From contig NC_016751.1 in the NCBI RefSeq assembly GCF_000255135.1, forward strand, positions 62,001 through 126,000: DNA of 64,000 nt. The letters are read 5' to 3'. Under the pieces are notes generated by a model. That model saw nothing but the letters and a program-made list of their open reading frames with translations. It was not told the DNA's origin and made no database searches. This stretch comes from Marinitoga piezophila KA3. GTDB lineage: Bacteria; Thermotogota; Thermotogae; Petrotogales; Petrotogaceae. Of the stretch, positions 18,664 to 26,631 are shown piece by piece (positions within the stretch are counted from its first letter, which is position 1; each line of letters opens with the position of its first letter). The translations under genes and the position numbers were made by a program.

Positions 18664-19455
18664 TTAAAATACTGGAACAACAGCCCCATTATATTTTTCT
18701 AATATAAACTCCTTTACCTTCTGACTTTGCAATAATTCAATTAACTTTTTTAATTGTTTATTATTTTTATTTTTTTCTTTTACTGCAATAATATTTGCAT
18801 ATGGTGAATTTGCATCTTCAATAAAAATAGCATCCTGCAAAGGATTTAAACCATTTTCAATAGCATAATTTGTATTAATAACTGCACCAACAACAGTATT
18901 ATCTTCTTTGTAAGTTCTTGGAAGATATGCAGCGTCCAATTCTACAAAATTTAAATTATATTTATTATCTTTAATATCCGTTATTGTTACTTTCAATGAA
19001 TTTGTTGATTTAAGGGTGATTAAACCATTTTTTGCAAGTAATAATAAAGCTCTTCCTTCATTAGTTGCATCATTAGGAATAACAACCTTATCACCGGATT
19101 TAAATTCTGATAATTGTTTTTTAGAATAAAAACCCATTGGTTCAACATGAATTTTAGCAACGGCAATTAAATCGGTATATCCTTTATTTTTTGAAAATTC
19201 TTCTAAATAGGGAATATGTTGAAAATAATTAGCATCAATCTGTTCTTCTTCTAACGCGATATTAGGCTGTACATAATCATTAAAAACAACAATATCTAAT
19301 TTATATCCCGTTTCCTTTTCAAAATCATTTTTAACAAATTCTAGAATTTCAGCGTGCGGAATAGCTGTAGCTCCGATTTTAAAAACTTTCTCTTTTTCAC
19401 TACATCCCATCAATACCAATAAAATTCCTACCAGAATAAATACCACTTTTTTCAT
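18664..19455 (-). CDS. metQ: Methionine-binding lipoprotein
   Basis: 263 aa NlpA/MetQ family. The lipoprotein signal is MKKVVFILVGILLVLMGC, with C18 as the lipidated residue. Conserved segments include IGATAIPHAEILEFVK, NYFQHIPYLEEF and IPNDATNEGRALLLL, the last two lining the methionine site. It captures methionine outside the inner membrane and hands it to MetI. ATG follows GGAGGT. First gene of the operon, just after a leader with a transcription terminator, and the point at which the leader decision takes effect. Confidence 0.95.
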   Translation of the reverse strand: MKKVVFILVGILLVLMGCSEKEKVFKIGATAIPHAEILEFVKNDFEKETGYKLDIVVFNDYVQPNIALEEEQIDANYFQHIPYLEEFSKNKGYTDLIAVAKIHVEPMGFYSKKQLSEFKSGDKVVIPNDATNEGRALLLLAKNGLITLKSTNSLKVTITDIKDNKYNLNFVELDAAYLPRTYKEDNTVVGAVINTNYAIENGLNPLQDAIFIEDANSPYANIIAVKEKNKNNKQLKKLIELLQSQKVKEFILEKYNGAVVPVF

Positions 19456-19481
19456 AAAAAACCACCTCCATAAAAAATATT

Positions 19482-19519
19482 AAAAAAAAGAAGGCCGATT
19501 ATTTCTAATCGGCCTTCTC
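19482..19519 (-). terminator. Attenuator terminator upstream of metQ
   Basis: On the - strand AGAAGGCCGATTA, a short loop and TAATCGGCCTTCT form a strong stem followed by eight T residues, 27 bases before the metQ start. Its 5' arm (19511-19519) is also the partner of the upstream antiterminator segment at 19563-19575, so the two structures exclude each other. Confidence 0.92.
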
Positions 19520-19531
19520 AATTAAAACCAC

Positions 19532-19639
19532 TCAGCACGAAAACAGTGTGGCATTAATCTTCATTAGAGAAGACCGCAAATGCCACATCATCATCATATT
19601 TACTTTATATAAAAATTCAAATGTTGAAAAATTTTTCAT
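19532..19639 (-). CDS. Leader peptide with four consecutive Met codons (metQNI attenuator)
   Basis: 35-codon ORF with its own Shine-Dalgarno (GAGGTGA, 19644-19650) and ATG 19639. Codons 15-18 are ATG ATG ATG ATG (19586-19597), then Trp-His; the stop TGA is 13 bases before the 5' arm of the terminator stem. The start lies about 20 bases after the predicted transcription start. The peptide itself is not expected to have a function: a ribosome stalling at the Met run for lack of charged tRNA-Met would change RNA folding downstream. This layout matches trp/his-type leaders, here for methionine. No SAM riboswitch or T-box consensus is visible. Confidence 0.85.
   Translation of the reverse strand: MKNFSTFEFLYKVNMMMMWHLRSSLMKINATLFSC
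19547..19587 (-). promoter_or_regulatory. Leader hairpin beginning at the Met run, enclosing the antiterminator segment
   Basis: On the - strand TGTGGCATT (19579-19587), starting in the last Met codon, pairs perfectly with AATGCCACA (19547-19555). Its loop contains GGTCTTCTCTAAT (19563-19575), which can instead pair with ATTGAGAAGGCC (19511-19522): nine consecutive pairs including one G-U, then three more after a bulge. Ribosome stalling on the Met codons would cover the first arm, free the loop segment and let the antiterminator form. Confidence 0.75.
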
Positions 19640-19664
19640 AAAATCACCTCTGTAATTTTTTACG

Positions 19665-19693
19665 ATTTTAACATAAATAAAGTCAAATGTCAA
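19665..19693 (-). promoter_or_regulatory. Promoter of the metQNI leader
   Basis: On the - strand: -35 TTGACA (19688-19693), 17-base spacer, -10 TAAAAT (19665-19670) with TG one base upstream of it (19672-19673). The closest match to a full housekeeping promoter in the window. Confidence 0.88.
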
Positions 19694-19715
19694 GACTTTT
19701 TTTAATACAAAAATA

Positions 19716-19743
19716 AAAACTCCCGACATAAGTCGGGAGTTTT
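19716..19743 (-). terminator. Terminator after tRNA-Cys
   Basis: AACTCCCGAC / GTCGGGAGTT stem with T-rich sequence after it on the - strand, immediately 3' of tRNA-Cys. It separates the tRNA from the met leader promoter. Confidence 0.85.
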
Positions 19744-19744
19744 T

Positions 19745-19821
19745 TGGAGGCAACGGTGGGATTTGAACCCACGAATAGCGATTTTGCAGACCGCCGCCTT
19801 AGACCCCTTGGCTACGTTGCC
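19745..19821 (-). tRNA. tRNA-Cys (anticodon GCA)
   Basis: 77 bases with a full cloverleaf: acceptor GGCAACG/CGTTGCC, D arm GCC...GGC, anticodon stem GCGGT/ATCGC with loop CTGCAAA (anticodon GCA), and T loop GGTTCAAATCC. The discriminator is U73, an identity element of tRNA-Cys, and the 3' CCA is encoded. Confidence 0.97.
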
Positions 19822-19834
19822 TTAACCGTGAATA

Positions 19835-19843
19835 ATTATACCA
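19835..19843 (-). promoter_or_regulatory. Extended -10 promoter for tRNA-Cys
   Basis: TGGTATAAT on the - strand, 13 bases before the mature tRNA 5' end. Confidence 0.72.
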
Positions 19844-19890
19844 CAAATATTATTAAGTTATATAGAAGAAAACATAAAATTTACTTAAAT

Positions 19891-20340
19891 TTATTTTTCT
19901 CTGTTTCTATAAAACATTTGAATTCCTATTTCGTCCATCATTCTATTTTCTTCCCTTTGAAATTCAACCTTAAATTCTTCAAATTTCCTTTCTTTCAGTT
20001 TTTCGAGGATTATCCTATCTTTTCTTTTTTCTAAATAAATCTGTCTTTTTTCTTCTTCAAGTGCAACTTTTTGTCTGTAAATTTCTCCTAATTTTATTTT
20101 TTCTTCTTCAAGTGCTTCTAAATAACTTCTCCATTGTATTACCTCTTGAATAGTTAAAGTTTTCTCTGAAAGCATTTTTATGAATTTTTCGTTTTCATTT
20201 TTTATTTTTTCATTTATAGCAATCAAATCTTCTTCTGCCTTTATTCGATTGGCAGTTGCTTCAAGGAATATTCTTTTTGCATCTTCTTCAAGTCTTTCTC
20301 TTAAATTTTTAAGTCTTTCAAGATTAAATCTAAACCTCAT
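19891..20340 (-). CDS. fliJ: FliJ-like flagellar export protein
   Basis: 149 aa, almost wholly charged coiled coil, starting MRFRFNLERLKNLRERLEEDAKRI, which fits the FliJ pattern (FRF..L.pvL.lre..E). FliJ links the FliI ATPase to the export gate of the flagellar secretion system. The family is poorly conserved, so the call rests on size, N-terminus and composition. Last gene of the fabG run; no other flagellar gene is in the window, so it is detached from the main cluster. Confidence 0.65.
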   Translation of the reverse strand: MRFRFNLERLKNLRERLEEDAKRIFLEATANRIKAEEDLIAINEKIKNENEKFIKMLSEKTLTIQEVIQWRSYLEALEEEKIKLGEIYRQKVALEEEKRQIYLEKRKDRIILEKLKERKFEEFKVEFQREENRMMDEIGIQMFYRNREK

Positions 20341-20349
20341 TTAAATCAA

Positions 20350-21999
20350 CTACTTTATTCCGAGTTTTTCAAGTTTATAATATAAATTTCTCACGGTTAA
20401 ACCCAATTTTTTAGCCGCAGCTGTTTTATTTCCCTGACAACTTTTTAATGTTTCTATTATAATATATTTTTCATATTCTGAGAGTAACTCTTTTAAAGTG
20501 CCATCTAATTTCTTTTCAAGGTCTTCATTTTTTAATTCTGGTAGATGCATGGAGGTTATCATGGTTTCAGTTTGTGTCATATTCATTAAAGCTCTATCAA
20601 GCACATTTTCAAGTTCTCTAATATTTCCAGGCCAATCATAACTTTTTAAAATATTAACGGCATCTTCTGACAATCCATAAACAACTTTTTCATGTTTTTG
20701 ATTTAAAATATGCAAAATCTGTTTTGCCATTTTTGGAATATCTTCTTTTCTTTCTCTAAGAGGAGGTACGTCAATAGTCACTACAGAGATTTTGTAGTAT
20801 AATCTTCTTGAAAATTTTCCAAGTGACATAAGCTCTTTTAAATTTTCCGGTGTAGCAAATATAATTCTTACATCAGATTTAATCTCTTTATCGTTAAAAA
20901 TAACCTTTCCAGTATTTAAAAATTCGAAAAATAATTCCTGAACATCTGGACCCATTAAATGTGTATTATCTATAAACAAAGTTCCCTTGTGTGCCTTTTC
21001 AAAAAAGTTATTTTCATTTCCGAAAAATATTTCTAATTGTTTCTTTTCATCATATAATAATAGATTAGTTGCAACAAATGAATAATTTCTTCTTTCGCTG
21101 AAATTATGTATAGCTTGAGCTAATATTTCTTTGCCAACGCCTGGTTCTCCGTTTAATAATACATTAACTTTTGTATTTGCAGCCTTTTTAGCTTGAGTAA
21201 CTACATTTTTCATTATTTCTGATTCGCTAACAATATCTTCAAAGGTATATCTTGCTTCTTCCTTTTTTAATAATCTCTTAGTTGCTTCTAATTCTCTCAA
21301 TAATCTTTCAATTTCTGAAATATCATGAATAACACCAACGCTACCTTTAAATTCTCCTTTTACAAAAATTGGATTAACGTTTATTATAACTTCTTTCTTA
21401 TTAGTAGCAAGCTTAGTTCTAACATTTAATATAGGTTTTTGTTCTCTTGAACATTTAATATGCATACTTTCCTGCCCTTCAGCAATATCGTAAGTAGCCA
21501 ATTTTCCAATAACTTCTTTTGCTGAAAGACCAGTTACTTTTGTATAAGCTTTATTAACCATTACAATTCTACCTTCTTCATCGGCAACAGAAATTGCATC
21601 ATATGTAGAATCAATTATGGCTCGTAACAAAGAATCTAATTCCCTTAAATTTGTAACTTCTTCAGCTAATTTTTGAATACTCGTTACATCTCTAAATACT
21701 GCTGCAGCACCAATGATTTCCCCATTTTCATCTCTTATTGGAAATCTTGAGGTAACAATAATCTTTTTACCGAGATTCTGTATTCTATCAAGTTCTGGAA
21801 TGCCAGTTTTTAAAACGATATGAAGTCTTGTATCAGTTATACTATCAGTAACCTTTGTATGTAATACCTTTTCTTTTGGAACACTGAGTATTTTAGCAGC
21901 AGAATTATTTAAAAATATAATTTCTTCTTTATCATTAATTAAAATAACTGCTTCTTGAATATCTTCTAAAATACTCATAATCATCTCTGCATTAGTCAT
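20350..21999 (-). CDS. PAS-PAS-AAA-Fis regulator lacking the GAFTGA loop
   Basis: 549 aa. Two PAS domains (about 10-110 and 125-230), a short coiled coil, an AAA+ domain (about 255-480) and a Fis-type helix-turn-helix at the C-terminus (GNKTAAAKKLGLTVRNLYYKL). The architecture is that of sigma-54 activators such as NtrC, but the GAFTGA loop is deleted: FFGNENNFFEKAHKGT goes straight into Walker B. Walker A is GEPGVGKE (284-291); Walker B is LFIDN (341-345), with the catalytic Glu replaced by Asn. It is therefore unlikely to remodel sigma-54 holoenzyme and may act like TyrR as a sigma-70 regulator. Start ATG 21999 follows GAGGGGGA. Confidence 0.85.
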   Translation of the reverse strand: MTNAEMIMSILEDIQEAVILINDKEEIIFLNNSAAKILSVPKEKVLHTKVTDSITDTRLHIVLKTGIPELDRIQNLGKKIIVTSRFPIRDENGEIIGAAAVFRDVTSIQKLAEEVTNLRELDSLLRAIIDSTYDAISVADEEGRIVMVNKAYTKVTGLSAKEVIGKLATYDIAEGQESMHIKCSREQKPILNVRTKLATNKKEVIINVNPIFVKGEFKGSVGVIHDISEIERLLRELEATKRLLKKEEARYTFEDIVSESEIMKNVVTQAKKAANTKVNVLLNGEPGVGKEILAQAIHNFSERRNYSFVATNLLLYDEKKQLEIFFGNENNFFEKAHKGTLFIDNTHLMGPDVQELFFEFLNTGKVIFNDKEIKSDVRIIFATPENLKELMSLGKFSRRLYYKISVVTIDVPPLRERKEDIPKMAKQILHILNQKHEKVVYGLSEDAVNILKSYDWPGNIRELENVLDRALMNMTQTETMITSMHLPELKNEDLEKKLDGTLKELLSEYEKYIIIETLKSCQGNKTAAAKKLGLTVRNLYYKLEKLGIK

Positions 22000-22000
22000 G

Positions 22001-22933
22001 TCACAATTCCCCCTCTAACAATTTATGTTCCTGAATCCATCCGTCCAAATCCAATTCAACCATTGTATCAATAACTTTGTTATATTCTGAGTATTTTAAT
22101 ATACGATTTATTTCCGGGTATTCTTTGGTTTTATATACAGGAACATATTGATCCATCAAACTAACCAATATATTTTTATCCAGTTTTGCAACAAATTTAA
22201 GAGCCCCCTGTGCCTCATCAATGTTATTAGGTAATACAAGTATTCTTATAATCAATCCTCTTTTTAAAAGGTTATTTTCAAAGATATAATTACTTCCAAC
22301 TTGTCTATACATTTCTTTTACAGCATCTTGTGCAAATTTCCAGTAATCTGGAGTTTTAGAATATCGATTAGCAGCATATTCAGTTGTATATCTAATATCT
22401 GCAAGGTAAATATCTATAACGCCGTCTAAAAATTTTAAAGTTTCAACTGTTTCATAAGACGAAGTGTTCCATAATAAAGGAATATTTAATCCATTTTCAA
22501 TAGCGATGATTAATGCGTCAAAAATAAACGGGAGATAGGGCGTGGCGGTAACTAAATCTATATTTTTAACCTTTTTTTCGTTTTGTAACCAGAGAAATTT
22601 TTCTGCCAATTCTTCAACGTTAAATTCTTTACCAAAGCCTTTTTGAGAAAAATTAAAATTCTGACAATAAACACATTTCATTACACAATTACTAAAGAAA
22701 ACGCCTCCTGCACCAGTATCTCCAACCAAAGGAGGTTCTTCTCCTTTGTAAAGTACAAATTCAGAAACTTTAATCTTATTACTTACACCACATACACCAA
22801 CATGCTTATGTCGATTTATTTGACATTGCTTTGGACATAAATTACATGAAAAAAGTTTTTCATATAAAATATCTCGTCTCTTTTGTAATTCGCCTGATTC
22901 ATAAAGTTTTATGTAAGAAGGAACATATGCCAT
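22001..22933 (-). CDS. PflX-like radical SAM protein (PflA homologue)
   Basis: 310 aa, COG1313 type. An N-terminal cysteine group LFSCNLCPKQCQINR...GVCG precedes the radical SAM cluster motif CVMKCVYCQN (Cx3Cx2C). The N-terminal Cys set suggests an extra metal or cluster site. Homologues resemble pyruvate formate-lyase activating enzymes but their substrate is unknown. The start ATG overlaps the fabG stop by one base, and its stop lies one base before the next gene, so the three are translationally linked. Confidence 0.85.
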   Translation of the reverse strand: MAYVPSYIKLYESGELQKRRDILYEKLFSCNLCPKQCQINRHKHVGVCGVSNKIKVSEFVLYKGEEPPLVGDTGAGGVFFSNCVMKCVYCQNFNFSQKGFGKEFNVEELAEKFLWLQNEKKVKNIDLVTATPYLPFIFDALIIAIENGLNIPLLWNTSSYETVETLKFLDGVIDIYLADIRYTTEYAANRYSKTPDYWKFAQDAVKEMYRQVGSNYIFENNLLKRGLIIRILVLPNNIDEAQGALKFVAKLDKNILVSLMDQYVPVYKTKEYPEINRILKYSEYNKVIDTMVELDLDGWIQEHKLLEGEL

Positions 22934-23682
22934 TACAGTGCAATACCTCCATCAACTCGTATAACCTGTCCTGTAATATATGATGAATCATCTGATGCAA
23001 GGAATAAAACGACTTTTGCGACTTCTTCTGCGCTTCCCATTCTTTTTAATAATATTCTTTCAAGAGCAGCTTTTTTAAAGTCTTCATTTAATTCTTTAGT
23101 CATATCTGTTTCGATAAATCCTGGAGCCACAGCATTTACTCTAATTTGTTCTCCTTTCATTGTCAATTCTTTTGCCCATGTTTTTGTCATTCCAATAACT
23201 CCTGCTTTACTTGCAGAATAATTGGTTTGTCCAATATTACCTTCAAGCCCAACAACACTGGAAATATTTATTATAGATCCTTCTTTTTGTTTTCTCATAA
23301 CTTTTGCAACCGCTTTGGTAACAAGAAATACACCTTTTAAGTTTACATTGATAACAAAATCAAAATCTTCTTCCTTCATTAATAATAACAACATATCTTT
23401 AGTTACACCTGCATTATTGACAAGAACATCAATTCTTTTAAATTCTTTAGCAATTGTCTTAACTGTATTATTAATTTCATCACTATTTGAAACATCGACT
23501 TTGTATCCGATGAACTTTCCAGGCCCTTTTTCATTTAATTCTTCTTCTACTTTTTTCAAAGCATCCAGGTTTCTTGCAAACCCCAAAACGGTAGCTCCTT
23601 CGCTTACAAAAACTTCACTTATTTTTTTGCCAATACCTCTGTTTGCACCAGTTACTACACATATTTTATTTTCTAATTTCAT
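22933..23682 (-). CDS. fabG: 3-oxoacyl-[ACP] reductase family SDR
   Basis: 246 aa classical short-chain dehydrogenase. NADP-binding TGANRGIG at the N-terminus, NNAG, active-site Ser in SSVVGLEG, YSASKAG catalytic Tyr/Lys, and the C-terminal GQVIRVDGGIAL are all present. It reduces 3-oxoacyl-ACP in fatty acid synthesis, though some SDRs of this form act on other ketones. The open frame starts at 23718, but ATG 23682 (MKLENKICVVTG) follows AAAGGAGG and is chosen. First gene of fabG/PflX-like/PAS-Fis/fliJ. Confidence 0.9.
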   Translation of the reverse strand: MKLENKICVVTGANRGIGKKISEVFVSEGATVLGFARNLDALKKVEEELNEKGPGKFIGYKVDVSNSDEINNTVKTIAKEFKRIDVLVNNAGVTKDMLLLLMKEEDFDFVINVNLKGVFLVTKAVAKVMRKQKEGSIINISSVVGLEGNIGQTNYSASKAGVIGMTKTWAKELTMKGEQIRVNAVAPGFIETDMTKELNEDFKKAALERILLKRMGSAEEVAKVVLFLASDDSSYITGQVIRVDGGIAL

Positions 23683-23728
23683 TCTTTTTCCTCCTTTGAA
23701 CTTTTTAATAAAAATCAAATCACATTAT

Positions 23729-23737
23729 ATTATAGCA
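23729..23737 (-). promoter_or_regulatory. Extended -10 promoter for fabG
   Basis: TGCTATAAT on the - strand, 47 bases before the fabG start and back to back with the rel promoter. Confidence 0.7.
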
Positions 23738-23743
23738 TATTTT

Positions 23744-23772
23744 TTGTAATACAATCTATTGTATGATATAAT
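23744..23772 (+). promoter_or_regulatory. Promoter for rel
   Basis: -35 TTGTAA (23744-23749), 17-base spacer, extended -10 TGATATAAT (23764-23772). Divergent from the fabG promoter; the two -10 elements are about 30 bases apart. Confidence 0.75.
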
Positions 23773-23796
23773 TTACATATGAAAGGGAGTGGATAA

Positions 23797-25950
23797 ATGG
23801 AACAGGAATTCAGGGAATATATTACTGAAATAGAGAATATTCTTGAAAAAAAACTACCTGATGAATCAATCGAAATATTGAGGAAAGCATATTATCTTGC
23901 TAAGGAAGCTCATAATGGTCAGATGAGAGCTTCTGGGGAGCCTTTTTTCGAACATCCTAAAGCTGTATCTAAAATTCTTGCTGAATTGAAGATGGATGTT
24001 GAAAGTATAGCTTCTGCCTTATTGCATGATGTTGTTGAAGATTGTGATGTTCCTATTGAAAAGATTACCAATGAATTTGGACCGGAAATAAGTAGAATAG
24101 TTGATGGAGTTACCAAAATTAGTAATTTAAAATTAAATGAAAAATTAAATAAAGTAGATATGAAATCGCTTGAGAAAATAGAGACTATCAGGAAAATGTT
24201 GTTAGCAATGTCAAATGATATAAGGGTTATTATTGTTAAATTAGCAGATAGACTACATAATATGAGAACTTTACAGTATGTTCCATATAAAAAACAGGTG
24301 ATAAAGTCTCAAGAAACATTAAAAATTTATGCCCCGATTGCCCATAGACTTGGTATTCATAAAATAAAAGCAGAATTAGAGGATTTATCTTTTAAATATC
24401 TGTATCCAGAAGCCTATGAAGATTTAAAAAGAAAGTTGGAAGAACGTGTATCAAATGTTCATGACAGGATGGAAGAATATAAAACAACAATAAAAGAACA
24501 ATTAGAAAAACACAATATAAAAGCTACGTTGCAAGGAAGAACAAAACATCTATATAGTATATGGGAAAAAATGCTAAGAAAAAACAAAAGTTTTGAAGAT
24601 ATTTATGATTTTATTGCTTTAAGAATTATAACGGAGTCTCCTACAGCATGTTATGCAGCTTTAGGTGTTGTTCATTCTGTTTGGAGACCTGTGCCCGGAA
24701 GAATAAAAGATTATATAGCCGTTCCAAAATCAAATGGTTATAGGTCAATTCACACTACTGTTATTACAAATAAAGGTGAAACGCTTGAAATTCAAATTAG
24801 AGATTGGGAAATGCATGAAGAAAGTGAATATGGTCTTGCAGCACATTGGGCATACAAACAGGGTGTAGACGCTAAAAAAATGTATTTCGTAAAAAGATTA
24901 ATGGATTTACATAAAGAAATAGCCCAATCTGCATTTAATATGAGTGAAATAGAAGAGGAACTTCAGGCGCATGAAGTTTTTGTATTTACACCAAAAGGTG
25001 AGATTTTGCATTTGCCATATGGCGCAACTCCAATTGATTTTGCATACGCCATTCATACTAACGTTGGAAATCATTTTGCCGGTGCAAAGGTTAATGGAAG
25101 AATAGTTCCTATAAGTTATGAGCTTCAAAATGGAGATATTGTAGAAATAATAGTTAACAGAAACTCTTCTGGTCCAAGTATAGATTGGTTGAAATATGCA
25201 AAATCTTCAAGAACAAAGCATAAAATAAAAAGATATTACAGATTAAAAAATGAAAAGAATCTTGAAGAAAAAGGAAGAGACAAGATTCGTGAAATTGCTA
25301 AAGACCTTGATATGTCCATAGATAATCTAATTCACGAAATAAGAAATAATGAGATTTTTTGTGAAAAACACAAGATAAAAAATGAAGAAGAATTATATAT
25401 TCGTCTTGGTTTTGGAGATTTAAACCCAAGGGAGATATACAAATTATTTGAGAAGAAAGAAGAACCAAGAATAGAAGAAAAGAAAGAAGAAGTACATCAC
25501 ATTACCTATAAGCGAAAAGGAGTAGGAGTTATAGTAGATGGTCAGGAAGGTATAGATGTTTATTTTGCAAAATGTTGTAATCCTGTTCTTGGTGATGACA
25601 TTATAGGTATTGTTAGTAGAAGAGGTATAGGTATTCATAGAAGAAATTGTATGAATATACGTGAAGTTCCACCAAATAGAGTAATAAAAGTTAGTTGGGT
25701 AACAGAAGATGCAGAAAATACAAAATTCGTTACACATCTTTTAATAGAAATGGAAAACAAATCTGTTCTTGATGATATAAGAAGAAAAATAAAAAATGAA
25801 AAAGCTAATATAGAAATGTATGAAACCACAAGAAAAACTGATAGAATAGATCTAAAGATGCGATTAGCTGTAAAAGATGTACAACATCTAATGAGAGTGT
25901 TAACGGCAATAAAAAATATAAAGGGAGTATATAGTGTAAGGAGGAGTTAA
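23797..25950 (+). CDS. rel: Bifunctional (p)ppGpp synthetase/hydrolase
   Basis: 717 aa Rel/SpoT protein. The N-terminal HD hydrolase has [13 protein letters not shown] with its His/Asp ligands intact. The synthetase domain has [25 protein letters not shown] domain ([27 protein letters not shown]), a Cys-rich conserved region ([14 protein letters not shown]...HRRNC) and a C-terminal ACT domain follow. It both makes and degrades the stringent-response alarmone and senses stalled ribosomes. ATG follows AAAGGGAGTGG. dtd follows two bases after its stop. Confidence 0.95.
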   Translation: MEQEFREYITEIENILEKKLPDESIEILRKAYYLAKEAHNGQMRASGEPFFEHPKAVSKILAELKMDVESIASALLHDVVEDCDVPIEKITNEFGPEISRIVDGVTKISNLKLNEKLNKVDMKSLEKIETIRKMLLAMSNDIRVIIVKLADRLHNMRTLQYVPYKKQVIKSQETLKIYAPIAHRLGIHKIKAELEDLSFKYLYPEAYEDLKRKLEERVSNVHDRMEEYKTTIKEQLEKHNIKATLQGRTKHLYSIWEKMLRKNKSFEDIYDFIALRIITESPTACYAALGVVHSVWRPVPGRIKDYIAVPKSNGYRSIHTTVITNKGETLEIQIRDWEMHEESEYGLAAHWAYKQGVDAKKMYFVKRLMDLHKEIAQSAFNMSEIEEELQAHEVFVFTPKGEILHLPYGATPIDFAYAIHTNVGNHFAGAKVNGRIVPISYELQNGDIVEIIVNRNSSGPSIDWLKYAKSSRTKHKIKRYYRLKNEKNLEEKGRDKIREIAKDLDMSIDNLIHEIRNNEIFCEKHKIKNEEELYIRLGFGDLNPREIYKLFEKKEEPRIEEKKEEVHHITYKRKGVGVIVDGQEGIDVYFAKCCNPVLGDDIIGIVSRRGIGIHRRNCMNIREVPPNRVIKVSWVTEDAENTKFVTHLLIEMENKSVLDDIRRKIKNEKANIEMYETTRKTDRIDLKMRLAVKDVQHLMRVLTAIKNIKGVYSVRRS

Positions 25951-25952
25951 AG

Positions 25953-26405
25953 TTGAGAGCTGTATTGCAAAGAGTAAAAAAAGCTTCTGTGGTAGTTGAA
26001 AATGAAATAGTTGGAAAAATTGGAAAGGGAATTTTAGTTCTACTTGGAGTAGGGCATAACGATACAGAAAACGATATAAAGTGGTTAGCAGATAAAATAA
26101 TGAATTTAAGGATTTTTGAAGATGAAAATGATAAGATGAATTTGTCCTTGCTTGATATAAAGGGAGAAATACTTGTTGTATCTCAATTTACATTATATGG
26201 AGATTGTAGAAAAGGCAGAAGACCTTCGTATTCAAATGCAGCGAAACCCGATAAAGCTAATGAATATTATGAGAAGTTTATGAAATATATTGAAGACAAT
26301 TATAATATAAAGGTTGAAAGAGGGATTTTTCAAGCAGAAATGGAAGTTGAGTTAATAAATGACGGCCCAGTAACTTTGTTATTAGATTCAGAAAAAACAT
26401 TTTAA
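25953..26405 (+). CDS. dtd: D-aminoacyl-tRNA deacylase
   Basis: 150 aa, full-length DTD. The two cross-subunit motifs are present: [16 protein letters not shown] and the C-terminal [11 protein letters not shown] (the Gly-cisPro type motif appears as GP). It removes D-amino acids from mischarged tRNAs. The start is TTG at 25953 preceded by AAGGAGGAG, giving [15 protein letters not shown]. rel-dtd adjacency is common in bacteria. Confidence 0.95.
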   Translation: MRAVLQRVKKASVVVENEIVGKIGKGILVLLGVGHNDTENDIKWLADKIMNLRIFEDENDKMNLSLLDIKGEILVVSQFTLYGDCRKGRRPSYSNAAKPDKANEYYEKFMKYIEDNYNIKVERGIFQAEMEVELINDGPVTLLLDSEKTF

Positions 26406-26426
26406 AAAAAATTTGGAGGTGTTATT

Positions 26427-26624
26427 ATGAAAGAAGTTGAAATTACAGTATTCGTATATTCTGAACAACCTTTTGATGTACATATTAGCAGTGAAGGAGC
26501 TCAATATGGAGTAACTCCTCAAAATGTGCATAAAATATATAGAGGTGAAGAAAAACCTGCTAAAGGTGTTGTTGTGAAATTTAAATTACCAGATGGAACA
26601 AAAAAATATGTAAGAGGGGAATAA
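26427..26624 (+). CDS. Small conserved protein
   Basis: 65 aa. ATG with a strong GGAGGTG. Looks like a single small beta-rich fold (EITVFVYSEQPFDVHISS, VVVKFKLPDGTKKYV), without signal peptide or Cys. Not recognised. It sits between dtd and polA with tight spacing, so it is probably a real cytosolic protein of that operon. Confidence 0.7.
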   Translation: MKEVEITVFVYSEQPFDVHISSEGAQYGVTPQNVHKIYRGEEKPAKGVVVKFKLPDGTKKYVRGE

Positions 26625-26631
26625 AGAAAAT

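Noticed and set aside
19456-19700. SAM riboswitch or T-box in the metQ leader
   Set aside because: No SAM-I core (such as the GGAGGGA/GATGAAA elements) and no T-box TGGNACC motif; a Met-rich leader ORF explains the region better.
19744-20034. + strand ORF across tRNA-Cys (EATVGFEPTNSDFADRRL)
   Set aside because: This is the well-known false protein read through the tRNA complement.
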